Source: Pseudomonas benzenivorans (GTDB taxonomy: Bacteria > Pseudomonadota > Gammaproteobacteria > Pseudomonadales > Pseudomonadaceae). Taken from it: DNA of 64,000 nt. Below, piece by piece: positions 17,975 to 26,021 of this stretch; position 1 is the stretch's first letter, and each line of letters starts with the position of its first letter. The position numbers and the translations under genes are program-made. The notes under the pieces are model-generated. The model saw nothing but the letters and a program-made list of their open reading frames with translations, did no database searches and had not been told where the DNA came from. The stretch is from contig NZ_CP137892.1 of the NCBI RefSeq assembly GCF_033547155.1, positions 4,216,001-4,280,000 on the forward strand, in the 5' to 3' direction.

Positions 17975-18976
17975 ATGGACAAACGCACCCTCATCATCCC
18001 CGGCGCCGCCGTGGTCGCTCTGGCTGCCGGCTACTTCGGCCTCAGCGCCTATGCGGCGAGCCAAGCCGAAAAGCAACTGGAAGACTGGCTCTACGACAAC
18101 AAGCTCGACGACATGCTGCGCTGGGATTCGGTCAGCGCCAGCCCGTTCGGCTCCGCCTACACCCTGCATGACGTCAGTATCGTCGGCAAAGATCAGTTCA
18201 AAGGCCTGGATCTTGACGTCGACTCCATTCGCGTGGCCGATCAGGCCGATGAGCGCGACCTCAAGAGCATCAGCCTGGAACTGCACGGCATCCGCCCGGC
18301 CGGCAACGAACGCGGCCCTGCTGCTGCGCTCTACGAACTGCTACAAGCATCCGGGCGCCAGGAACTGGAACCCTTCGACCTGACCCTGAGCACCCGTTAC
18401 GACGCCGAGGAGAGACAAGCCAACCTCAGTTTCAGCCTTGATGTGCCGCAACTGTTTGCCGGTGAAGGCTCGCTGCAGTTCAACAATGCGCGCAACCTGG
18501 ACCGTGAACTGGAAACCCTCGGCGCCTCGGCCGCGCAGCTGGCCATGCTCGGCTCGCTGGGCGTGTTCGGCCTGGGCGAGGTCATGGACAAGCTGGAAGC
18601 AGTGGAGATCGGCAACGCCAGCTTTACCCTGCGCGACAACGGCTACTTCAAGCGCAGCAACAGCCTGCGTGAGCGCTACAGCTATGAGCTGGATAGCAGC
18701 AAGGGCAGTGCCGGCGAGCAGCGCGAGAAGATCGCCGAACGTGAGCAGCGGCAATGGCAACAAGACTGCCAGAAGACCTGGGAGCGCGCCTACAAGGGCG
18801 CCGAGGATGCCTGCGAAGCCTGGTGGCAGGCCCTGCATGGCCAGAAGGATGGCGTGCGCATCAGCCTTGAACCCGAAAACCGAGTACGCCTGAGTGATCT
18901 CGACGGGATTACCCGTGACCCGGATCGCGCCGGACGCACCCTGGCGCGGCTCAACCTGAGCATCGACAGCCTGTAA
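17975..18976 (+). CDS. Membrane-anchored periplasmic protein of unknown function
   Basis: 333 residues beginning at the ATG 5 bases after the previous stop. Residues 6-25 (IIPGAAVVALAAGYFGLSAY) are an uncleaved signal anchor, giving a periplasmic body. Segments such as LRWDSVSASPFGSAYTLHDV and ITRDPDRAGRTLARLNLS have the alternating pattern seen in AsmA- or YdgA/DUF945-like proteins, but the match is too weak to name. Residues 235-295 are highly charged and helical, with two cysteines. Third gene of the operon that starts with the SH3b lipoprotein; a GC hairpin closes the operon before convergent folA. Together the three suggest an inner-membrane to outer-membrane assembly, which is inference. 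Confidence 0.7.
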   Translation: MDKRTLIIPGAAVVALAAGYFGLSAYAASQAEKQLEDWLYDNKLDDMLRWDSVSASPFGSAYTLHDVSIVGKDQFKGLDLDVDSIRVADQADERDLKSISLELHGIRPAGNERGPAAALYELLQASGRQELEPFDLTLSTRYDAEERQANLSFSLDVPQLFAGEGSLQFNNARNLDRELETLGASAAQLAMLGSLGVFGLGEVMDKLEAVEIGNASFTLRDNGYFKRSNSLRERYSYELDSSKGSAGEQREKIAEREQRQWQQDCQKTWERAYKGAEDACEAWWQALHGQKDGVRISLEPENRVRLSDLDGITRDPDRAGRTLARLNLSIDSL

Positions 18977-18982
18977 CGCAAT

Positions 18983-19004
18983 GCCGGGGCTTGATCGCCC
19001 CGGC
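18983..19004. terminator. Hairpin between the unknown operon and folA
   Basis: Perfect 8-bp stem GCCGGGGC/GCCCCGGC with loop TTGATC between two convergent genes. It is followed by few T residues on either strand, so termination may be shared or partial. Confidence 0.6.
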
Positions 19005-19028
19005 TCGCTTCAGATTTCACGACGGCGC

Positions 19029-19547
19029 TCAGCCGTCAGTGCGCTGCCACTGTTCGAAGGCATAGGCCGGACTCTCGGCCGTCGCTGCATACGCCTCGCA
19101 CGCCGTACGCTGCCAGGGTGCCGGGTCGAACTCGGGAAACCAGGCGTCCCCCTCGGGCTCCAGCGCCACCCGGGTCAGGTACAGGCGCTCGGCCTGGCCC
19201 AGCGCCTGGGCATAGAGCTGCGCCCCGCCGATCAGCATCAGCTCGTCGACGCCCTGCTCGCGGGCCCACTGGTCCGCGCGCGCGATGGCGGCGTCCAGGG
19301 AGGCGAAGACCTCCGCCCCCGCCAAGGCCAGCCCCGGCTGACGGCTGACCACCAGATTCAGTCGCCCCGGCAGCGGCCGACCGAGCGAATCCCAGGTCTT
19401 GCGCCCCATGATGATCGGCTTGCCCAGGGTCAGGGCCTTGAAATGCTTGAGGTCCGCCGGCAGGTGCCAGGGCAGTTGGTTGTCGCGGCCGATCACGCGG
19501 TTCTGCGCGAGGGCGGCGATCAGGCAGAGGGGCAGGGTCTTGTTCAT
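19029..19547 (-). CDS. folA: Dihydrofolate reductase
   Basis: FolA, 172 residues, reduces dihydrofolate to tetrahydrofolate with NADPH. Conserved parts seen: LIAALAQNRVIGRDNQLPWHLPADL (Met20-loop region with the catalytic acidic residue in ADLKHFK), IIMGRKTWDSLGRPLPGR, the NADPH loop VSRQPG, and MLIGGAQLYAQAL. Start set at the ATG 19545-19547; an ATG four codons upstream (MLAA-M) cannot be excluded. Divergent from the DUF2868 gene with about 105 bases between them. Functionally linked to thyA at 30639, as in other Pseudomonas, but here separated by 11 kb of accessory genes. Confidence 0.95.
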   Translation of the reverse strand: MNKTLPLCLIAALAQNRVIGRDNQLPWHLPADLKHFKALTLGKPIIMGRKTWDSLGRPLPGRLNLVVSRQPGLALAGAEVFASLDAAIARADQWAREQGVDELMLIGGAQLYAQALGQAERLYLTRVALEPEGDAWFPEFDPAPWQRTACEAYAATAESPAYAFEQWQRTDG

Positions 19548-19652
19548 GGCGGCGAGCATAGCAGAGCCACAGATAGCGGCGCAGCCGGCGGCAGATGGAC
19601 AACGCTTAGCCGGCGCGCGCGGCAAGGGTTATGCTCAGCTCTCGACTGGCCG

Positions 19653-21053
19653 ATGAGATGCCGTGTGAGCGCCGCCCCGACTCTGAACAAACTGCAACGC
19701 CTGTGGTTGAGCGAGACGATTCGCCTGCGCGAGGAGCAGGCCGGCCCGCTGGAGGACGGCGAGGCCAACCGCCGGGCCCGGGCCGCCGGCGGCAGCCTGG
19801 CCGAACGCATCCAGCTCCGCGCCCTGCTGCTGGCCGAGCGCGACGGCCTGGTGCAGGCGTTGCGGCACTGGCAGCAGGGTGCGCGCCTGGCCCTGGCCGC
19901 CCTGCTGCTGCTGGCCCTGCTCAGCGGTGCCGGCCTGGCAGCCGCGGCCCTGGGCGACGGCCAGCGCCCGGTCAACCTGTTCTGGGCCCTGGGCAGCCTG
20001 CTCGGCCTCCACCTGCTGCTGTTGTTCGGCTGGGCCCTGGGCCTGCTGCTGGCCGGCGACAACGCCAGCGCCCTGGGGCGCCTGTGGCTGTGGCTCAGCG
20101 ACAAGCTGGCCCGCGATGCCCAGGCCGCGCAACTGGCGCCGGCGCTGCTGGTGCTGCTGCAACGCGCCGGCCTGGGCCGCTGGGGGCTGGGCGTGCTGGT
20201 GCACGGCCTGTGGCTGCTGGCGCTGCTCGCCGCCCTGCTCGGCCTGCTGGCCCTGCTCGCCACCCGCCGCTATGGCTTCGTCTGGGAGAGCACCCTGCTC
20301 GGCGGCGACACCTTCGTCGCCCTGACCCAGGGCCTCGGCGCCCTGCCGGCACTGCTCGGCTTCGCCCTGCCGGATGCCGAACTGATCCGCGCCAGCGGCG
20401 ACGCCGCCCTGGCCGGCGAGGCGGCGCGCCACAACTGGGCCGGCTGGCTGCTCGGGGCGCTGCTGGTCTACGGCCTGCTGCCGCGCCTGCTGCTGATGCT
20501 GCTGTGCCTGTGGCGCTGGCGCCGCGGTTGCGCGCAGTTGACCCTGGACACCGGGTTGCCCGGCTACGACCTGCTGCGCGCGCGCCTGCTGCCGGGCAGC
20601 GAGCGCCTGGGCGTCTGCGATCCGGCGCCGACGCCGACGCCCGGAGTGCCCGCCGAGCCCGGCTCGCAGCACAGTCAGGGCGCACTGCTGGTGGCCGTCG
20701 AACTGGACCAGACGCGCCCCTGGCCACCGGCCCTGCCCCGCGGAGTCGACGACGCCGGGGTGATCGACAGCCGCGAACAACGCCAGCGCCTGCTGGAACA
20801 GCTCAGCCGTTTCCCGCCGGCGCGCCTGCTGGTGGCCTGCGACCCGCGCCGCTCGCCGGACCGCGGCAGCCTGGCGCTGCTCGGCGAACTGGCGCGCAGC
20901 GCCGCCAGCACCCGTATCTGGCTGCTGCCGGCACCGCCCGGGGAGGCCCTCGACGCCGCCCGCCTGGCCGACTGGCACGACGCCCTGGCGCAACTGCAAC
21001 TGCCCCACAGCGCGGCCGCGCCGCTGACCTGGCTGGAGAGCGGACATGACTAG
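19653..21053 (+). CDS. DUF2868 multi-pass membrane protein
   Basis: 466 residues, DUF2868 family, function unknown. The N-terminal 75 residues are cytoplasmic and charged (LNKLQRLWLSETIRL, EDGEANRRAR). Membrane helices are visible at about 78-100, 108-134, 179-204 and 262-287. The last 180 residues are soluble, with an alpha/beta look (VAVELDQTRPWP, RLLVACDPRRSPDRGSLALL) resembling a nucleotide-type fold. The start is uncertain: ATG at 19653 has no good ribosome site, and a GTG at 19665 would also fit the family start. The gene overlaps the following GTPase gene by 8 bases. The pair DUF2868-DUF3482 is co-conserved in Pseudomonas, which argues for a membrane-linked GTPase unit. Confidence 0.78.
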   Translation: MRCRVSAAPTLNKLQRLWLSETIRLREEQAGPLEDGEANRRARAAGGSLAERIQLRALLLAERDGLVQALRHWQQGARLALAALLLLALLSGAGLAAAALGDGQRPVNLFWALGSLLGLHLLLLFGWALGLLLAGDNASALGRLWLWLSDKLARDAQAAQLAPALLVLLQRAGLGRWGLGVLVHGLWLLALLAALLGLLALLATRRYGFVWESTLLGGDTFVALTQGLGALPALLGFALPDAELIRASGDAALAGEAARHNWAGWLLGALLVYGLLPRLLLMLLCLWRWRRGCAQLTLDTGLPGYDLLRARLLPGSERLGVCDPAPTPTPGVPAEPGSQHSQGALLVAVELDQTRPWPPALPRGVDDAGVIDSREQRQRLLEQLSRFPPARLLVACDPRRSPDRGSLALLGELARSAASTRIWLLPAPPGEALDAARLADWHDALAQLQLPHSAAAPLTWLESGHD

Positions 21054-22419
21054 CCCGCTGAAGCTGGCCGTGGTCGGCCACACCAATGTCGGCAAGACCT
21101 CGCTGCTGCGCACCCTGACCCGCGACGTCGAGTTCGGCGAGGTGTCGCCGCGGGCCAGCACCACCCGCCACGTCGAGGGCGCACGGCTGTCGGTGGACGG
21201 CCAGGCCCTGCTGGAGCTGTACGACACCCCCGGCCTGGAGGACGCCATCGCCCTGCTCGAACACCTGGAGCGCCTGGACCGGCCCGGCGAACGCCTCGAC
21301 GGCCCGGCCCGCCTGGCCCGTTTCCTCGACGGCAGCGAGGCGCGCCAGCGCTTCGAACAGGAGGCCAAGGTGCTGCGCCAGCTGCTGGCCTCGGACGCCG
21401 GCCTCTACGTGATCGACGCCCGCGAACCGGTGCTGGCCAAGTACCGCGACGAGCTGGCGGTGCTGGCCATGGCCGGCCGGCCCCTGCTGCCGGTGCTCAA
21501 CTTCAGCGCCGCCGGGCGCCACCGCGAAGACGACTGGAACGACGCCCTGTCCCGCCTGGGCCTGCATGCGCGGGTCGCCTTCGACACGGTGGCGCCGCCG
21601 CTGGACGGCGAGCGGCGCCTGTACCAGAGCCTGGCGTTGCTGCAGGACAAGGCCCAGGCGCCCCTGCAGCGGCTGATCGACGACCACGAGGCGCAACGCC
21701 TGAGCCGCCGCCGGGCCGCCACCCGCCTGATCGCCGAACTGCTGATCGACTGCGCCGCCTGCCGCCAGGGCGTCGCGGCCCAGACCGCGCTGGAGCAGCA
21801 GGCGCTCGGCCAGCTGCGCGACCGCATTCGCCAGCGCGAGCAGCGCTGCGTCGAGGCCCTGCTGCGGCTCTATGCCTTCCGCCAGGACGATGCCCGGGCA
21901 AGCGACCTGCCGCTGCTCGACGGCCGCTGGGGCGACGACCTGTTCAACCCCGAGACCCTCAGGCAACTCGGCCTCAAGGTCGGCGGCGGCATGGCCGCCG
22001 GCGCGGCGACCGGCGCCGGCATCGACCTCTTGGTCGGCGGCATCACCCTCGGCGCCGCCGCGCTGCTCGGCGCCCTGGCCGGCGGTGGCCTGCAGACCGC
22101 GCGTAATTACGGCGCACGCCTGCTCGGCAAGCTGCGCGGCGAACACGAACTGACAGTCGACGACGCCGTGCTGCGCCTGTTGGCCCTGCGCCAACAACAG
22201 CTGCTGCGGGCCCTGGAGGCCCGTGGCCATGCCGCCGAGACCCGCATCGAGCTGGCCACCCCGCAGGACGGCGCCTGGCGCCAGGGCGCACTGCCCGAGC
22301 CCCTGCGCAAGGCCCGCGCCCACCCGCAGTGGTCGACGCTCAATCCCCAGCCGCGCCTGCAGCAGGCCGAGCGTGAAGCGCAACTGCGGCATCTGGCCGC
22401 CAGCCTGCTGGACGACTGA
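21046..22419 (+). CDS. Era-like GTPase with glycine-zipper tail (DUF3482)
   Basis: 457 residues. G1/P-loop GHTNVGKT (11-18), a threonine-rich switch (RASTTRHV, 37-43), G3 DTPG (60-63). The expected G4 NKxD is not present: the matching strand reads LPVLNFSA (148-155), so guanine selectivity may be altered. Residues 205-280 are helical, and 312-349 are a Gly/Ala-rich membrane-inserting zipper (GGGMAAGAATGAG, LGALAGGG). Assigned to the DUF3482 family. It overlaps the DUF2868 gene by 8 bases, so the two are translated together. Cellular role unknown; membrane remodelling or stress signalling are possibilities without direct support. Confidence 0.82.
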   Translation: MTSPLKLAVVGHTNVGKTSLLRTLTRDVEFGEVSPRASTTRHVEGARLSVDGQALLELYDTPGLEDAIALLEHLERLDRPGERLDGPARLARFLDGSEARQRFEQEAKVLRQLLASDAGLYVIDAREPVLAKYRDELAVLAMAGRPLLPVLNFSAAGRHREDDWNDALSRLGLHARVAFDTVAPPLDGERRLYQSLALLQDKAQAPLQRLIDDHEAQRLSRRRAATRLIAELLIDCAACRQGVAAQTALEQQALGQLRDRIRQREQRCVEALLRLYAFRQDDARASDLPLLDGRWGDDLFNPETLRQLGLKVGGGMAAGAATGAGIDLLVGGITLGAAALLGALAGGGLQTARNYGARLLGKLRGEHELTVDDAVLRLLALRQQQLLRALEARGHAAETRIELATPQDGAWRQGALPEPLRKARAHPQWSTLNPQPRLQQAEREAQLRHLAASLLDD

Positions 22420-22499
22420 CGCGGCACGCGAGCCGAGCCCCTGGCGCCCCCAAGCTCGTCGACCATGGCGCTGTCCGCAGGCTTCTCCCGGCCTCAGGC

Positions 22500-23567
22500 T
22501 CAGGGCGTGCCCAGGTAGAGGCGCAGCAGCATGTCCCAGTCCTCGCCGCCGGTGACCCGCAGCAACTCCAGGTTGAGCCGCTCACGATAGGGGCTGCCGC
22601 TGGCCAGGGCGAAGGCGTAGGACTGGTTCTCGAAGGTGCCGGGCAGCAGGCGCAGGCCGCCCTGACCCAGTTCGCCATTGCGGTACTGCATGATCGGCAG
22701 GTCGTAGACCACCGCATCGGCCTCGCCGCGCTGCACCGCGGCCATGGCGCCGAGCAGGTTGGGGTAGTCGCTGTGGCGGATGCGCTGGCTGTCCAGGTAA
22801 CGGGCGCTGACGGTCTTGTCGATGGTCGCCACATGGGCGCGGCGCAGGTCGTCGACGCCCTGGATGCCGCCCTGCAGGTTGCCCACGGTCAGCGCGCTGG
22901 CCACCGCCGCGGTGAAGGTCGAGACCATGATCAGGCCGGCGAACATCCACACCAGGCCGAGCAGGCGCCCGCCCAGGGTCACCGGCGCCTTGTCGCCGTA
23001 GCCGACCGTGGTCATGGTCACCGCCGCCCACCAGAAGCCGGAACCCAGGCCCTCGGCCGGGGTGCCGCCGAACTGCCCCTGGTTGCGCCGCCGCTCGCAC
23101 AGCCAGACCAGGCCGCCCACCAGCAGCAGCAGGGCCGCCAGCCCGATGATCAGGCTGACGAACTGCCACGAGAACAGTCCCTTGAGCGCGGCCCAGCCGC
23201 CGCCGTCGCCGGCGCGCGGCACGCCGATGGCCAGCCCGGTGCGGTAGAAGGGATGGGTGAAGTCGAAGCGCGCCTCGCGCTCGGCGGTCATGGTCAGGGC
23301 GCCGACCACCACGTCCAGCTGACCGGCCTCCAGGCTCGGCAGCAGGTCCTTGAACGCCATGGGCCGCAGCTCATAGCGATAGCCCGCCTGCTCGGCCGCG
23401 GTCTGCCACAGGTCGATGCTGATGCCGCGCCAGCTGCCGTCCGGTTCCTGGATGACGAAGGGCGGGACCTCGGTGATGCCCACGCGCAACAGCGGCCCGG
23501 ACGGCTCCGCCGCCCAGCTCGGCAGCGCCAGTACCCACAGCAAGACGGCACTCAGAATCCTCGGCAT
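22500..23567 (-). CDS. Prokaryotic ionotropic glutamate receptor-like K+ channel
   Basis: 355 residues with the GluR0-type layout: signal peptide (1-19), ligand-binding half S1 (about 25-118), membrane helix (135-157), pore loop with potassium filter TMTTVGYGD (184-192), second membrane helix (203-226), and half S2 (about 233-355). In S1 the segment LTMTAERE (91-98) aligns with the receptor motif whose arginine binds the ligand carboxylate (here Arg97); in S2, VYDLPIMQY places Asp289 where receptors have the acid binding the amino group. The M2 end STFTAAVASALTV is like the eukaryotic SYTANLAAF gate. It should be an inner-membrane, amino-acid-gated K+ channel. No obvious operon partner; it lies between the GTPase and the phosphonate cluster. 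Confidence 0.88.
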   Translation of the reverse strand: MPRILSAVLLWVLALPSWAAEPSGPLLRVGITEVPPFVIQEPDGSWRGISIDLWQTAAEQAGYRYELRPMAFKDLLPSLEAGQLDVVVGALTMTAEREARFDFTHPFYRTGLAIGVPRAGDGGGWAALKGLFSWQFVSLIIGLAALLLLVGGLVWLCERRRNQGQFGGTPAEGLGSGFWWAAVTMTTVGYGDKAPVTLGGRLLGLVWMFAGLIMVSTFTAAVASALTVGNLQGGIQGVDDLRRAHVATIDKTVSARYLDSQRIRHSDYPNLLGAMAAVQRGEADAVVYDLPIMQYRNGELGQGGLRLLPGTFENQSYAFALASGSPYRERLNLELLRVTGGEDWDMLLRLYLGTP

Positions 23568-23641
23568 GACAGCTCCCCCAACCGCAAAAGCCCTCAGGGT
23601 AACAAATGTGCCGCGCCTTCCCAGCAGCCATCAACCAGGCC

Positions 23642-24802
23642 TCAAGCCGCCTGCGCGGTCGGCCAAGCGCCTTCGCCCAGTAGCGCGGCGACGGTGCGCT
23701 CGCCCAGGCCCAGGCCCACGCTCATGCCCAGGCCGGTGTGCATCAGCACCGCGGTCACCCCCTCGGCGGCGGCCAGCACGCTGAACGGCCCCGGCCCCCG
23801 GGCGCCGTAGACGCCCTGCCAGCGCTCGAGCACCTCCAGCTTGCCGCCCAGGGTGTGCTCGGCCAGCTCGATCAGGAGGCGGTCGATGGCCTCGGCGTTG
23901 AAGGGCCCGACATCGCCGCCGTAGACGTGGGAGTCGCCGATGATCAGCTCGCCGTGGGGCGTCGGGCTGGCCAGCAGGTGAATGCCGTGGGTTTCCAGCT
24001 CCGGCTGCTCGCGGCGGATCTGCACGCGGATGGCCTCGGCCTCCGGCAGGTCGGCGAAGGCGCCGTAGTGCACGCAGCTGAGTCCGGTGAGCACCGCGTG
24101 CTGCAGCGCCAGCGGTCGCTGCAGGCGCGCGCGCAGCATCTGCAGGGCGCAGACCTGCGGCTGCAGGACGGCGAGCTGCTCGGCCAGCAGGGTCTGGTAG
24201 TCATGCCCCGAGCAGACCACCACCCGGGTCGCGCGGAAGGTGCCGGCGGTGGTGTTGACCCGACCGCCCTCGACGTCGCGCACCAGGGTGGAGAAGTGGA
24301 ACTGCACGCCGTGGGCGCGGGCCAGGTAGTCGACGATCTGCGGCAGCGCCTCGCGGGAATACAGCTGCTGGTCGTCCAGGCCGTGCAGGGCGGCGCGGTG
24401 ATGGGTGAAGCGGCCGTCGTACAGGCCCTGCAAGGCGGCGCCGCGCAGCAGCTCGACACGGTAGCCCTGCTCTTGCGCGCGGCCGGCGCAGAAGGCTTCG
24501 AGCAGCGCCTGCTCGGCCTCGCTGCGGGCGAACAGCAGCGAGCCCTGCTGCTTGAGCTGCAGGCCGGCGGCCTGACCCAGCTCGGCCCACAGGCCGCGGG
24601 ACTGGCGCGCCAGGTCGAGCATCGGCCCCGGTGCCTGGCCGGTGACCAGGGCCTGGCCGAAGTTGCGGATCGAGGCGCCCTGGGGCGCCTGGCTACGCTC
24701 GCACACCTTGACCCGCAGGCCGCGCCGGGCGCCGGCCCAGGCATGGGCCAGGCCGAGGATGCCGGCGCCGACGACCAGCAGGTCGCAATCGTGCTGACTC
24801 AT
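23642..24802 (-). CDS. FAD-dependent oxidoreductase of phosphonate clusters (TIGR03364/HpnW type)
   Basis: 386-residue flavoenzyme of the DAO/glycine-oxidase superfamily. FAD motif VVGAGILGLAHAWAGARRG at 10-28, a characteristic QGASIRNFGQALVTGQ segment, and the C-terminal FAD contact HTGLGMSVGLGLG. This subfamily is found repeatedly beside aminoethylphosphonate genes and some members oxidise N-methyl-aminoethylphosphonate or aminoethylphosphonate to phosphonoacetaldehyde. That reaction would feed phnX here, replacing the missing phnW transaminase. AGGAG lies eight bases before the ATG. It is the last gene of the minus-strand cluster, separated from the binding-protein gene by 168 bases containing hairpins. 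Confidence 0.8.
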   Translation of the reverse strand: MSQHDCDLLVVGAGILGLAHAWAGARRGLRVKVCERSQAPQGASIRNFGQALVTGQAPGPMLDLARQSRGLWAELGQAAGLQLKQQGSLLFARSEAEQALLEAFCAGRAQEQGYRVELLRGAALQGLYDGRFTHHRAALHGLDDQQLYSREALPQIVDYLARAHGVQFHFSTLVRDVEGGRVNTTAGTFRATRVVVCSGHDYQTLLAEQLAVLQPQVCALQMLRARLQRPLALQHAVLTGLSCVHYGAFADLPEAEAIRVQIRREQPELETHGIHLLASPTPHGELIIGDSHVYGGDVGPFNAEAIDRLLIELAEHTLGGKLEVLERWQGVYGARGPGPFSVLAAAEGVTAVLMHTGLGMSVGLGLGERTVAALLGEGAWPTAQAA

Positions 24803-24937
24803 GGAAGAACTCCTGAAAAACTAGGGGGCGGCCGCCAACGCGGCCGCACACAAGGAATGCCGTGGGGTGACTGTCGCGCCGCACCGCCACCGAGCCTCGG
24901 GGCCAAGCGCTGCGCGTTTTTCACCCCATGGGCCGAA

Positions 24938-24960
24938 CCCCTCTCCCATCAGGGGAGGGG
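24938..24960 (-). terminator. Hairpin after the phosphonate binding-protein gene
   Basis: Nine-bp stem with one bulged T: CCCCTC-T-CCC (24938-24947) pairs with GGGGAGGGG (24952-24960), loop ATCA. It starts 10 bases past the stop of the binding protein. No T-run follows on the minus strand. A longer GC-rich stretch with further self-complementary parts (GCGGCCGC copies around 24828-24847) fills the gap to the flavoenzyme gene. Confidence 0.5.
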
Positions 24961-24970
24961 CGTCATGGCC

Positions 24971-25987
24971 TTACTGGGCGACCGGCTCGGACTTGCCGTC
25001 GTAGCGCCGGCGCCATTCGGCGAGGATCCTGTCGCGGTTCTGCGAGGCCCAGGCGAAGTCGTTGTTGATCAGGCGCTGCTCGTAATCGGCCGGCAGCTCC
25101 TGGAAGGGCTCGGCGATGCCCGGCTGGGCCAGCACGGCGAAGTTGGCCTTGTACAGCTCCATGGCCTGGCGGCTGGCGGCGAAGTCGGCGAGTTTCTGCG
25201 CCGCCGCCAGCTGCTCGGTGCCCTTGACGATGGCGGTGGCCTCGATTTCCCAGCCCAGGCCTTCCTTGGGCAGCACGATGTCCAGCGGCGCACCCTTGCG
25301 CTGCAGCTGCACCGCCGGGTACTCGAAGGAGATGCCGATCGGGAACTCGCCGGCGGCGGCCAGCTTGCAGGGCTTGGAGCCGGAATGGGTGTACTGGCCG
25401 ATGTTCTGGTGCAGTTTGTCCATGTAGGCCCAGCCCTGGGGTTCGCCGAAGGTCTGCAGCCAGGCGCTGACGTCCAGGTAGCCGGTGCCGGAGGACGCCG
25501 GGTTGGGCATGACGATCTTGCCCTGGTACACCGGGTCGGTCAGGTCTTCCCAGCGGGTCGGCTTGGGCAGGCCCTGCTTCTCGGCCTCGATGCGGTTGAA
25601 GCAGAGAGTCGCGGCCCACACGTCCATGCCGACCCAGGCCGGCGGGTTGGCGGCGTCGCGGTATTTCTCGCCGATCTTGTCCAGTTCGGCCGGGGCGTAG
25701 GCCTGGAGCATGCCCTGCTGGTCGAGGATGGCCAGGCTGGAGCCCGCCAGGCCCCAGACCACGTCGGCCTGGGGCCGGTCCTTCTCGGCCAGCAGCTTGG
25801 CGGTGATGATGCCGGTGGAGTCGCGCACCCACTTGATGCGGATGTCCGGGTGCTGCCGTTCGAAGGCCTGCTGGTAGGGCTTGAGCTGCTCCACCTCCAG
25901 GGCGGTGTAGACGGTCAGCTCGGTGGCGGCGCTGGCGTGCAGGCTGATGCCGGCCAGCAGGGCGGCGAGGGCGGTACGCTTGAACAT
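24971..25987 (-). CDS. 2-aminoethylphosphonate ABC transporter binding protein
   Basis: Periplasmic binding protein of 338 residues (SBP family 1, type found in 2-aminoethylphosphonate transporters, TIGR03261-like). Signal peptide to about SLHASA-AT (residue 21). Mature part opens LTVYTALEVEQLKPY; ADVVWGLAGSSLAIL and MPNPASSGTGYLDVSAW are typical ligand-site segments. ATG has AGGAG seven bases upstream. It follows phnX by 34 bases within a cluster with a fused permease and ATPase. Ligand assignment rests on family and on phnX next door. Confidence 0.85.
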   Translation of the reverse strand: MFKRTALAALLAGISLHASAATELTVYTALEVEQLKPYQQAFERQHPDIRIKWVRDSTGIITAKLLAEKDRPQADVVWGLAGSSLAILDQQGMLQAYAPAELDKIGEKYRDAANPPAWVGMDVWAATLCFNRIEAEKQGLPKPTRWEDLTDPVYQGKIVMPNPASSGTGYLDVSAWLQTFGEPQGWAYMDKLHQNIGQYTHSGSKPCKLAAAGEFPIGISFEYPAVQLQRKGAPLDIVLPKEGLGWEIEATAIVKGTEQLAAAQKLADFAASRQAMELYKANFAVLAQPGIAEPFQELPADYEQRLINNDFAWASQNRDRILAEWRRRYDGKSEPVAQ

Positions 25988-26021
25988 GGGAGGCTCCTAT
26001 CGGGAATGGGCAGGGTTCGGC

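Noticed and set aside
18981..19652. Upstream extension of the DUF2868 frame by 224 codons across folA
   Set aside because: It overlaps folA on the opposite strand and contains no DUF2868-like sequence; the family begins around 19653-19665.
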